This document shows positions 1 through 6,730 of a DNA stretch of 11,413 nucleotides, one piece after another. The translations under genes were made by a program, and so were the position numbers. This stretch comes from an uncultured Prevotella sp. (lineage in GTDB: Bacteria; Bacteroidota; Bacteroidia; Bacteroidales; Bacteroidaceae). The notes under the pieces were generated by a model, which made no database searches, had not been told where the DNA came from, and saw nothing but the letters and a program-made list of their open reading frames with translations. Position 1 is the first letter of the stretch. Every line of letters begins with the position of its first letter. The stretch covers positions 1 to 11,413 of the forward strand of contig CAJJWN010000068.1 in the NCBI GenBank assembly GCA_905196835.1. The letters are read 5' to 3'.

Positions 1-1169
1 ACGACTATGTGAACGGCGAGGGCTTCTGCTGCGACGACGGTTCCTTGGAGGCGGCGCAGGCCAACGCTGTGGCGCAGGCCAACGCGCTTGACGGCAACTT
101 CCATGAGGGCGATGCCTACGAGAACCTGCAGTTCTACTACCATTCCGACCATCTCGGCAGCGCAAGTTACATCACCAATCTTGACGGCGAGGTGGTGCAA
201 CACGTAGAGTACGTGCCTTTCGGCGAGGTGTTTATTGAAGAGCGGAACAACACGTGGAACACTCCGTACCTTTTCAACGCCAAGGAGTTCGACGAAGAGA
301 CTGGACTGTACTACTACGGTGCGAGGTACTATGACCCGAGACTTAGTTTATGGATGTCAACAGATCCGATGGAAGGAAAATATCCAAATATCACTAGCTA
401 TTGTTATTCAAATAATAATCCTATAAAATATATCGACCCTGATGGAAATGATTGGTTTGTCAATGACCAAAACTTTTATGTTTGGTCTATGGCTAATTAT
501 GTGCCTGGATTTGATTATGCTGGTAATGTAATGCCATCAGGTGTATCTCGATATCAAATCTTAGAAGAAATTAGAGGAAAATATTATCATAAGTATACAA
601 GTAATATTTTTGCTTCTATTGGAAATTTTATTTTTGGGAAAAATAGTTTCATAGAAAAAAAGGCCTATAGCCATGCAGAAGAATCATTCAATAATGAGCT
701 GATTTATCAAGGGGCAACAATTATCCCTTTGTCTATAGTAGGAAAAATGGGAAAGTCTATTCTTGCTGCTTTTAAAGCAAGCAGTAAAAGTGTCTGGTCT
801 TTACCGTGGCTTGAACGTGGTTTAATAATTGAGGAACAATTAGGAAAAAACTTGAAAGGAAATTTCCCAGTAATAGATAAATTCCTGAATGGTGTTGCAA
901 CGAGCATAAAAAGTATAGACCTTAATGCAAAGAGTTATCAAAATGGAAAAGTCTTATTTTCTACCTTAAAAAGGTATATCGATAAAGTAGCAAAATTCAA
1001 AGGACAACGTTGGAATGGGGTTGTCATCTCAGAAGAAGATATAACAAAAAGAACTTTGGACATAGCTATTCCAAGGGGTGCTTCTCCATCACAAGTAAAA
1101 GTTTTACAAGAAGCTACTAAGTATGGAAAATCTAACGGAGTAGAAGTAAATATACAAGTTATTAAGTAA
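1..1169 (+). CDS. Rhs/YD-repeat polymorphic toxin, C-terminal part, with endonuclease-like toxin tip (5' end outside window)
   Basis: The reading frame is open from base 3, so this is the 3' end of a longer gene; the GTG at base 9 is internal. Bases 133-440 encode the end of an Rhs core: YYHSDHLGSA, VEYVPFGEV, FNAKEFDEETGLYYYGARYYDP and NPIKYIDPDGND-like motifs. Such proteins wrap a toxin in a beta-cocoon and are delivered by type VI or other secretion systems; the secretion domain is not in view. After a linker (about 440-795) the last 120 or so residues carry LPWLERGLIIEEQLG and FPVIDKFLNG followed by ATSIKSIDL. I associate this pattern with CdiA-CT-type endonuclease toxins of the restriction-endonuclease-like fold, with E, D and K as candidate catalytic residues. 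The family call is from memory. Base composition falls sharply after about 345, as expected for a swapped tip. The next gene is the likely immunity gene. Confidence 0.9.
   Translation, partial: DYVNGEGFCCDDGSLEAAQANAVAQANALDGNFHEGDAYENLQFYYHSDHLGSASYITNLDGEVVQHVEYVPFGEVFIEERNNTWNTPYLFNAKEFDEETGLYYYGARYYDPRLSLWMSTDPMEGKYPNITSYCYSNNNPIKYIDPDGNDWFVNDQNFYVWSMANYVPGFDYAGNVMPSGVSRYQILEEIRGKYYHKYTSNIFASIGNFIFGKNSFIEKKAYSHAEESFNNELIYQGATIIPLSIVGKMGKSILAAFKASSKSVWSLPWLERGLIIEEQLGKNLKGNFPVIDKFLNGVATSIKSIDLNAKSYQNGKVLFSTLKRYIDKVAKFKGQRWNGVVISEEDITKRTLDIAIPRGASPSQVKVLQEATKYGKSNGVEVNIQVIK
53..85 (+). repeat. Short tandem repeat in the Rhs coding sequence
   Basis: A 15-base unit, GGCGCAGGCCAACGC, occurs at 53-67 and 71-85 with an 18-base period. 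It encodes the repeated peptide AQANA(V/L). The repeat keeps the frame, so it may change the length of this Ala/Gln/Asn-rich linker by slippage. Confidence 0.8.
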
Positions 1170-1178
1170 ATATCAAAG

Positions 1179-1223
1179 AATTGTTATTTGCCATTGAGTA
1201 TAAACTTATGGCAAATAACAATT
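1179..1223 (+). promoter_or_regulatory. Perfect inverted repeat between toxin and immunity genes
   Basis: AATTGTTATTTGCCAT (1179-1194) and its exact reverse complement (1208-1223) flank a 13-base loop. The repeat starts ten bases after the toxin stop codon and ends 21 bases before the immunity start codon. No T-run of terminator type follows (TTTAAT only). It may be a weak terminator, an mRNA-processing or stabilising hairpin that sets the toxin-to-immunity ratio, or a recombination mark. The structure is seen directly; its role is inference. Confidence 0.75.
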
Positions 1224-1244
1224 TAATCAATTATAAAATTATAT

Positions 1245-1655
1245 ATGGCTATAAATAAACAAATAACAATATGTAAATCGGCAACAGAGTTTATTGTTTA
1301 TCCAGAATCGAAAAATGAAATAGGATTATGGGTTGCGCATACACCTTGCTTTATTACATCGAATTATGAAATTCATAATATTGAGAATATAATTAATGGA
1401 GCTTTACAACATAGTAATTCAGGGCTACAAATTACAAATGAGATACAAAAAAATGTCCTAAAAGAATTGCACATTAAAAGTTGGAATACATTATATAAAA
1501 TGTATAAAACAATCAGTTTGTCCTTAACTGAAAATAAAATAATTATTACACCATATGTGTATACGCAAAAAGGCGTATTTCCAGATACTAAAATAAAAAC
1601 TTTTTTCGATATTTGCGATTATAACAGTGCAATTATACAACTTCTTAAATTGTGA
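1245..1655 (+). CDS. Putative immunity protein for the upstream Rhs toxin
   Basis: This 136-residue product starts at ATG 1245. No strong Shine-Dalgarno sequence is visible, which is common in Bacteroidetes. I do not recognise its family. It has no signal peptide and no membrane segment, so it should be cytoplasmic; the alternating hydrophobic pattern (for example ENKIIITPYVYTQ) suggests beta strands. The immunity call rests on context: it lies directly downstream of an Rhs toxin tip, on the same strand, is of typical immunity size, and shares the tip's very low GC content, unlike the surrounding genes. If correct, it would bind and block the nuclease domain encoded by the preceding gene. The alternative is an unrelated cargo gene brought in with the same AT-rich segment. 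Confidence 0.65.
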   Translation: MAINKQITICKSATEFIVYPESKNEIGLWVAHTPCFITSNYEIHNIENIINGALQHSNSGLQITNEIQKNVLKELHIKSWNTLYKMYKTISLSLTENKIIITPYVYTQKGVFPDTKIKTFFDICDYNSAIIQLLKL

Positions 1656-1779
1656 TTCTCTATTATTCAAGTATGACGTTATGGAACGTGTTATCAGTAT
1701 CACTCCATGAATATATATATACGCGAGTTCTGGATAAAAAGTGATTGAAAAAGTTGGTAATCTCGTCGATATTTTGGGC

Positions 1780-2718
1780 TCATCTGCAGTTCAGGTGTAT
1801 GTTAGACTCGTGCAGTGCGAACAGCCTTAGTTTGAAATACTTATCGTCCCTGAATCCGTATGCGCTTCTTTTAAGCACTTTGATTTTGTTGTTGATGCCC
1901 TCGACCTTCGCCGTAGAGAAACGGCAGTCGTACCATGCGAGTATTCCCGTCCTGCGTGCCATGAGCGTGGCGGCCATCCTGACAAGCCTTGGCACCTTGC
2001 TTAGTCTTGCCTGTTCGACCCACGAGTACAACTCTTTTTCGGCGGCGTCCTTTGTCGGCTGCATCCAAATCCTCCTCATGGCCTCCTTCATGTAGTAGGC
2101 CTTCGATAGCGGCTCGTTCATGGCCAGCGCGTTGTCGATCACAGCCGCGGCCCCTGCCTACATGGACGATGCGGCCCGTGCCAAGGTCAACAACTATCGT
2201 GCGGAACTCGACGCCGCGCCGCACCGAGAACTCGTCTATGCTTATGTCGCGCACGCTATTGAGTGGCGGCGGGAGTACCGGCGGCGCAGGTATTCCTTAA
2301 TGGATGCGCTTAACCGTGTCCCAGCTTACCTACAGCAGGGCCGCGGCGGACTTTACCGTACACGTCTTGATAAGCTCGACCACGTACTGCGCGAAACGGT
2401 GGGAATAATGGCGGTTGCCGCTGGCGAAAGGCACTCTGTTCTGACATACGTGGTCGCAGCGGCGGCACCTGTAACGGCGGACGCGCACGCGAAGCACCGT
2501 CTTGCGCAGCCCCGACGGCACGCCCAGGATGTCGCGCATACGGCTGCCAACAGGCTAATGTTGCCGCAATGTTGCCGCACGCCGTACAACATATTTTCAC
2601 ATGCTTACGCTCGATTTTCAGGATTGTTTTGTTATTTTTGTCATCTTTGTGACATATTGATTGCGGTCAAGCGGTAACCGTTAACGCCATAAACCTTTGA
2701 AAGGAAGTTGCTGTTCAT
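1780..2718 (-). pseudogene. ISL3-family transposase, multiply frameshifted and internally deleted
   Basis: Read from ATG 2718, the start is MNSNFLSKVYGVNGYRLTAI, ending at a stop at 2643-2641. The homology continues in a second frame (ILKIERKHVKICCTACG, zinc-ribbon-like) and then a third (RKTVLRVRVRRYRCRRCDH). In the third frame there are stops at 2332-2330 (TAG) and 2299-2297 (TAA), and a short stretch near 2260-2297 is out of frame. The catalytic region begins with ISIDEFSVRRG (first acidic residue near 2235) and runs to IVHVGRGRGCD. At about 2142 it jumps frame into IDNALAMNEPLSKAYY. The stretch normally between these, which carries the second catalytic Asp in ISL3 transposases, is absent. 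The C-terminal KVEGINNKIK with the third acidic residue (near 1901) is kept. The gene is non-functional. Confidence 0.85.
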
Positions 2719-2743
2719 CATATTTTGTTTTTTGTTGCAACCT

Positions 2744-2751
2744 CAAATATA
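2744..2751 (-). promoter_or_regulatory. Bacteroides-type -7 box in front of the dead transposase gene
   Basis: On the minus strand, bases 2751-2744 read TATATTTG, an exact match to the TAnnTTTG -7 consensus of Bacteroides sigma-ABfr promoters. It lies 25 bases before the ATG at 2718. I see no good TTTG -33 element at the expected distance. It is probably the original IS promoter and may still drive transcription across the pseudogene toward the immunity gene, antisense to it. Confidence 0.4.
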
Positions 2752-2788
2752 TGACTTTTACGGTAACTTCTGCTTTTTATTTCAACAC

Positions 2789-3096
2789 ATACACCTGAAA
2801 TGCGGATGAACCTGTTGTTTCCTCCTGTCCTTTGGATGTTGATTTTTCTGTGCAAAGCTAAGGCAGGAGCGAACCTGCAAGGCACTTCATCCTCTTGCGA
2901 TTAACAAACATCAAATCCGTGTGTCTTTAATGTTTCTGTAACACAACAGAACCGCCTGCGGCTCTCCGCTTCCTCCTTGCCTTGTTCTCTCTCTTCCGCC
3001 TTGCCAGTCGCACGTAAAATCAAATCCCGTCGGACGAGGTGAAAGCCTCCGACAAGAGGGATAAAAAGAATTTCAAACTTATTAAATCAAAGAGGT
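2789..3096. other. Non-coding region between the IS remnant and the small + strand genes
   Basis: With the adjoining IS end, about 380 bases (2719-3096) hold no gene I can support. The stretch contains pyrimidine-rich sequence (about 2960-3008), a small CCGC/GCGG hairpin near 2952-2961 and a hairpin at 3029-3053. Composition is mixed, as in regulatory spacers of Bacteroidales ICEs. No exact TAnnTTTG box facing right is present within it. The promoter for the gene at 3097 should lie here but I cannot point to it. Confidence 0.6.
3029..3053 (+). promoter_or_regulatory. 5' leader hairpin upstream of the 3097 gene
   Basis: GTCGGA (3029-3034) pairs exactly with TCCGAC (3048-3053) around a 13-base loop. 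It ends 43 bases before the start codon at 3097. It could be a leader structure or an operator; there is no T-run after it, so it is not a standard terminator. Confidence 0.4.
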
Positions 3097-3618
3097 ATGA
3101 AACAGATGATTTGGACAAGTGAAACTTGGTTTGACGATGCGGCCAGGGAAGATTATCAAAGCTCACAACGCGCAATGCTGGAGGATGACTGCTATGAAGT
3201 CAGTGACGAGGAATGGTCGGAAGCGGTAGAAATGTGGCTGTACGATGAGCGTCAGAACTTGGACAAGGAGGTGGACGGCGTTATCGTGGCCTTTGCGGAT
3301 TTGGGTTTGTGGAATGGCCGCAGGCAGGGTACGATAATCTTCGGCACCAACATCGCCAACATTCTGAAAAGCACTTGCGACACGGCGGAATGGTATTGCG
3401 ACCGCTACAATGTCCGTGGACGCATGGCGCACCACGACGGCACGAACCATGTGCTTTACCGCATCGCCAAAGACCGGAATGAGGCGGAACGCATCGCGGA
3501 AAAGGTGTATAACAGAGAGGTGGATGAAAGGAAGTTCCGGCGCATGACACGCTCGCTTTATCCATACGTGGCCGAGGTGTACGGCTGGAAAGTGGCACGG
3601 CGGAAACCAAACAACTGA
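3097..3618 (+). CDS. Small ICE-borne protein of unknown function (173 aa)
   Basis: ATG 3097 follows AAAGAGG a few bases upstream, a good ribosome binding site, which supports this start. The product is soluble, with no signal peptide or membrane segment. Its first half is rich in acidic and aromatic residues (EDDCYEVSDEEWSEAVEMW), and its C-terminal third is basic (REVDERKFRRMTRSLYPYVAEVYGWKVARRKPNN). The middle contains GLWNGRRQGT and STCDTAEWYCDRYNVRGRMAHHDGTNHVLYR. I do not recognise a named domain. Codon use and GC content match the transfer genes rather than the toxin block, so it looks native to the ICE. The next gene follows after five bases and is probably co-transcribed. Strongly acidic ICE proteins can be DNA mimics or anti-restriction factors, but nothing here shows that. 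Confidence 0.85.
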   Translation: MKQMIWTSETWFDDAAREDYQSSQRAMLEDDCYEVSDEEWSEAVEMWLYDERQNLDKEVDGVIVAFADLGLWNGRRQGTIIFGTNIANILKSTCDTAEWYCDRYNVRGRMAHHDGTNHVLYRIAKDRNEAERIAEKVYNREVDERKFRRMTRSLYPYVAEVYGWKVARRKPNN

Positions 3619-3623
3619 CGGCC

Positions 3624-3857
3624 ATGTACTACGATACGAATTGTACCCGTGTCACTCCGGGCGAGTGGCACAGGTTGATGAAAGGGGCGCGTAAATGCTC
3701 TTACAGGCGGCTCGTGAGGAGAATACAGGCCGAACTGCCGGACGTTTACAGGGAGCTGGCCTTGCAATACTACAACCCATGGGAAGGACAATGCAGGCAG
3801 ACCGCCACCCACTACGTCTTGGTGCATTCAGCCATCGAGCATTTCATCCACAAATGA
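3624..3857 (+). CDS. Small ICE-borne protein of unknown function (77 aa)
   Basis: This gene starts five bases after the stop of the 173-aa gene, with ATG 3624 (MYYDTNCTRVTPGEWHRLMKG). No clear ribosome binding site precedes it, so translation is probably coupled to the upstream gene. The product is basic in its first half (GARKCSYRRLVRRIQAEL) and aromatic later (ALQYYNPWEGQC), with no signal peptide or membrane segment. Its helical, Arg-rich look would suit nucleic-acid binding, but that is only an impression. I do not recognise the family. It ends 69 bases before the convergent end of the lysozyme gene. Confidence 0.75.
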   Translation: MYYDTNCTRVTPGEWHRLMKGARKCSYRRLVRRIQAELPDVYRELALQYYNPWEGQCRQTATHYVLVHSAIEHFIHK

Positions 3858-3864
3858 CAAGGCA

Positions 3865-3905
3865 CGGAAAAGAGGACAGGCGCATCAGGCACTTGCCTCT
3901 TTCCG
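3865..3905. terminator. Possible bidirectional terminator between convergent genes
   Basis: CGGAAAAGAGG (3865-3875) pairs with CCTCTTTCCG (3896-3905), with one bulged A, around a 20-base loop that itself holds GGC/GCC pairs. It sits between the stop of the 77-aa gene (3857) and the stop of the lysozyme gene (3927), the expected place for termination from both sides. T-runs after the stem are short in both directions, so strength is uncertain. Confidence 0.45.
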
Positions 3906-3926
3906 ACTTTTGCGCAACCCAAGGCG

Positions 3927-4454
3927 TCAGGGGGCGAACAGCAGTTGCAGCTCCACCCGTCTCCGCCTTTGTATCGAGGCTATCTTCTTCCCGTTCCAAT
4001 GGCAATAGCGTAGGTATTCCTGTCGTATGTCGCGGTCGCCGCGCTCCAGCTTGCGTATCAAGCGGCTCTTGGGCATCTTGCCATTGCCCAGCAGGCGGTA
4101 CGGCCCTACCTGGTAGGCAAGGCAGGCCAGCAGCAGCGAATCGCGCCCGAAGCGGCGGAACATCCGGCACAGCTTCCGCATGTCGGCGCGGAGCAGGCTG
4201 TCGCCCTGCGCGCGGCTTATCTTATGGGTCAGCCGTTCACCGGGCAAGAGCTTATGCCCGTACCCGATGTAAGGCAGGTGCTTTTTCTCACCGTGCCAGC
4301 CCTCATAGAACTTGGTGCAGGCAACGGCCCTCTCAAACGGGGAAAGCCCGTATATCCCCAACCGCCGGGGAGGGGGTTGCGTCTGTGCCTTTGCCGGGTG
4401 TACGCCGGGCAGGAACAGTGCGGCAAGGAGGCACGGGATAAGTTTCATACTCAT
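3927..4454 (-). CDS. Exported lysozyme-like muramidase (GH24-like), end of the transfer operon
   Basis: The 175-aa product starts MSMKLIPCLLAALFLPGVHPAKA, a signal peptide, so it should act in the periplasm. It then resembles T4/GH24-type lysozymes: FYEGWHGEKKHLPYIGYGHKL (residues 49-69, candidate catalytic Glu51), LACLAYQVGPYRLLGNG (109-125) and a C-terminal RRRRVELQLL (163-172) like the family's RR..E motif. The role inferred is local opening of peptidoglycan for assembly of the mating channel, as for VirB1-type proteins. The usual E-x8-D-x5-T arrangement is not kept: the segment between Glu and GYGH is short, and YIGYGH replaces TIGYGH. The start overlaps the coupling-protein stop as ATGA (4454-4451), indicating translational coupling. 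A second in-frame ATG two codons later is possible. Confidence 0.85.
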   Translation of the reverse strand: MSMKLIPCLLAALFLPGVHPAKAQTQPPPRRLGIYGLSPFERAVACTKFYEGWHGEKKHLPYIGYGHKLLPGERLTHKISRAQGDSLLRADMRKLCRMFRRFGRDSLLLACLAYQVGPYRLLGNGKMPKSRLIRKLERGDRDIRQEYLRYCHWNGKKIASIQRRRRVELQLLFAP

Positions 4455-6634
4455 TTGGCGTTCTTTTTGTTCACTACGTCTTCTATCATTTCCTTCACTT
4501 CCTGCCCCACCTGCACGAAGTTCTTGTACAGGATGCGTTCCCGTTCTTCCTTGGACTTGAACGTGTAGAACTTGGGCAGCGGCACATACCCGGCTTCCTC
4601 TTTCTTGATTTCGGCCATGTCGAAGTCGGTCTTGCAGAAGAACTTGGTGGTCTTGAACTCCTCGCTCTCCTGTATCTTCATCGTGCCGCCCCTTCCGGTC
4701 TTGGTGGCCACGAAATCCCTGGCGGTCTGGCCGCATATCCAGCCCGTCGCCATGTCGGAGATTTTCGAGGCGGGCACCAGGCTGTCCATGTTCTCGTTCA
4801 GGTTGATGCTGGTCTTGTCGCGGTCGATGGTCACGCCTTTTTTCAGTTGCACCACCTTGCCGAAGATGTCGCTGCTCAGCCATTCCAGCGTTTCTTTCGA
4901 GCGGGCGGAGCCGGACACCACGTTGCCCACCGTGGTGATGATTTTCTGCATACCCACCTTGCCGTAGTCGGCCTCCAACTGCGGCAGTTCCTGGAAACCC
5001 AAAGCCACGCTCACCTTGTTGCTTCGAGCCGTACCGATAAGGCGGTCTATCTTGTGGAAGTACAAGGTGGGCAGCTCGTCCACGATGATGCTCACCGGCA
5101 CGTTCTTGCCCTGCCCGGTGTTCACGCGGGTCACAAGGCGGTTCAGTATCAGGGCGTTCAGCGCGCCGATGATGCTCTCCATCTCCGGGTCGTTGGCTAT
5201 CAGCAGGTAGCTGGGATGTTTCGGGTCACTCACCTTCAGGTCGAAGTCGTCGCCGTCCTTGTGGAATATCCAATAGCTTTCCTTGGTGGCCAGACGGGAG
5301 GTATAGACGCGCAGCGTGCCTATCATGCCTTCCAACTGTTCCATCGCCTTGTTCTTGAAGGCGGTCTGGAACGGGCCGAGCAGCGGGGCCACCTCGTTGT
5401 CGGTCTCCAGCACCTCGAAGATGGTCTGGTAGCTCTCGTTCAGGAAGGAGAGGATGTGCGGCATGTCCGAGTATTTGCCCAACCAATAGGCCGGCTCCAC
5501 CTCGTTGCCGTCGTCGTCGAACACGCGTCCGGTCGGCACCATCCGCTTGGTGGCCTTGTCTTCCACTTTCTCGGCCAGCAGCTTCTTCCCGTGGCTGTCG
5601 TAGGGCTCTTTCCCGTAGTTGCAGAAGAAATAGATGCAGGCGGCCAGGAAGTTCACCGCCGAGGTCTGGAAGAACTGGTCGCTGCCGCCGCCTCCCTCTT
5701 TCTTGCCCTTTTGCAACGATTCCAGCAGGGTTTCCGCCGTCTCGCTCGCCGCCGCCAAGTTGTTGATGTATTTCAGTTGTATCGGGTTCACCCTGCGGCT
5801 GTACTCTACGTCCACGAAGTTGATGATGTTGAACGAGCAGCCCGGCGGCAGCTTTCCCAATTTCTGGTTTTTCTTGTAGTGGTAATACAGCTTGGTGGCA
5901 AGGGTCGGAAACTTGTAGTCGTACACGACCATTGCGAAGCCCTTGGCGGAGTGCTGGCGGATGAACGGCTCGATGATGGAGAAGGTCTTGCCGCTTCCCG
6001 GAGTGCCGACCACCCACGTTCCCCTGAAGGGGTTGCTGATATTCACCCAGCCCTTGCGGAACTTACCCTTGTAGTAATAACGCATGGGAATGTTCACGCT
6101 GTACTTGTTTTCTACGAGTTCCGTGCATTGCTCGAAGCTCTCGTTCTCGAAGTTGAAGCGGTCTTTCAGCAGACCTTCCTTGATGAATTTGGAGATGTTG
6201 TCCAAGGCGATGTGCGCCAGCACCACGCCTACCACGGTGGCCGCCATGTACAGGATGATGTTCAGCCGCAGCGAGTAGAGGTAAACATCCATCGGATGGT
6301 TGTACAGCCACACAGACAGCACGAGCAGCAGCACGCCGCCCACCAAGGGATAAAGCACTTGTTTCCGGGCGTTGAACTCCAGGTGCTTCTTGTTGCGCGT
6401 CCCTACGCAGGTGATGCACACCAGCAGGAAGGTGGCCACCTTGCTGTACACCAAATGTCCGTACTGGTAGATGAGCCACCGGCGGATGCGCCCGTGCAGG
6501 TCGTACAGGATGTTCTCCCAGCCGTCCGACGGCGCGGGATTGAAGGCGTACACGAAAAACTCCAGCAGGACGGACAGGTAGATGACCGCCCTGAATATCT
6601 TGTACGCGCTTTGCAGTTCCTTGCTTTCTTCCAT
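4451..6634 (-). CDS. TraG/VirD4-family type IV coupling protein (conjugative DNA transfer ATPase)
   Basis: The 727-aa product has about four hydrophobic segments in its first 145 residues (about 13-31, 64-78, 94-111 and 123-146), then the ATPase. Walker A is GTPGSGKT at 210-217. Walker B is VSIIVDELPTL, with D519 and E520. A conserved GFQELPQL follows at 546-553. Coupling proteins of this family bind the relaxase-DNA complex at the inner membrane and feed it to the type IV secretion channel using ATP. The ATG at 6634 has AAGG a few bases upstream. The 95-base gap before it (6635-6730) contains a strong hairpin. In CTnDOT-type elements the coupling protein (MobC) sits with the mobilisation genes; here it lies after traO and a lipoprotein gene. 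A very long open frame on the other strand (4847-7258) is a shadow of this gene's codon use. Confidence 0.93.
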   Translation of the reverse strand: MEESKELQSAYKIFRAVIYLSVLLEFFVYAFNPAPSDGWENILYDLHGRIRRWLIYQYGHLVYSKVATFLLVCITCVGTRNKKHLEFNARKQVLYPLVGGVLLLVLSVWLYNHPMDVYLYSLRLNIILYMAATVVGVVLAHIALDNISKFIKEGLLKDRFNFENESFEQCTELVENKYSVNIPMRYYYKGKFRKGWVNISNPFRGTWVVGTPGSGKTFSIIEPFIRQHSAKGFAMVVYDYKFPTLATKLYYHYKKNQKLGKLPPGCSFNIINFVDVEYSRRVNPIQLKYINNLAAASETAETLLESLQKGKKEGGGGSDQFFQTSAVNFLAACIYFFCNYGKEPYDSHGKKLLAEKVEDKATKRMVPTGRVFDDDGNEVEPAYWLGKYSDMPHILSFLNESYQTIFEVLETDNEVAPLLGPFQTAFKNKAMEQLEGMIGTLRVYTSRLATKESYWIFHKDGDDFDLKVSDPKHPSYLLIANDPEMESIIGALNALILNRLVTRVNTGQGKNVPVSIIVDELPTLYFHKIDRLIGTARSNKVSVALGFQELPQLEADYGKVGMQKIITTVGNVVSGSARSKETLEWLSSDIFGKVVQLKKGVTIDRDKTSINLNENMDSLVPASKISDMATGWICGQTARDFVATKTGRGGTMKIQESEEFKTTKFFCKTDFDMAEIKKEEAGYVPLPKFYTFKSKEERERILYKNFVQVGQEVKEMIEDVVNKKNAK

Positions 6635-6667
6635 TTGCCTTATATATTAGGTATCCAACTTGATTTT

Positions 6668-6711
6668 ATCGAAATGTCATGTTTTTCACGTCAAAAACCT
6701 GACATTTCGAT
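6668..6711. promoter_or_regulatory. Strong 44-base hairpin upstream of the coupling-protein gene
   Basis: The arms ATCGAAATGTCA (6668-6679) and TGACATTTCGAT (6700-6711) are perfect complements. After one mismatch (6680/6699), GTTTTT (6681-6686) pairs with AAAAAC (6693-6698), leaving a six-base loop. That gives 18 base pairs with one mismatch. It lies between the lipoprotein stop (6731) and the coupling-protein start (6634). Neither strand has a following T-run, so it is not a standard terminator. An RNA-processing or attenuation element, or a protein-binding palindrome, is more likely. Confidence 0.8.
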
Positions 6712-6730
6712 GTGCCTTTCCGCTTCTCCG

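Larger units (their letters stand above)
1727..2788 (-). mobile_element. Remnant of an ISL3-family insertion sequence
   Basis: The extent is set by a decayed transposase gene and by a weak pair of inverted ends: GTTCTGGATAAAAAG at 1727-1741, and on the opposite strand GTGTTGAAATAAAAAG at 2788-2773. These share ATAAAAAG exactly and match imperfectly elsewhere. No convincing direct target repeat was found, so the boundaries are approximate. The element separates the AT-rich toxin/immunity block from the rest of the ICE. It cannot move by itself because the transposase is destroyed. Confidence 0.55.

Noticed and set aside
2633..2640. TATTTTTG on the + strand, a match to the Bacteroides -7 box
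   Set aside because: It lies inside the transposase pseudogene, over 450 bases from the next + strand gene and without a -33 element, so a chance match in AT-rich sequence is likelier.
1745..2677. Open frames on the + strand over the IS region
   Set aside because: They are antisense to the recognisable transposase fragments and show no motifs of their own.
2789..3096. Possible oriT in the non-coding region
   Set aside because: There is no relaxase gene next to it and no nick-site motif I can recognise; the hairpins present are short.
3695..4441. A 248-codon + strand frame crossing the convergent gene ends
   Set aside because: It overlaps the 77-aa gene and the lysozyme gene out of frame and has an Arg/Ala/Gly-rich random composition.
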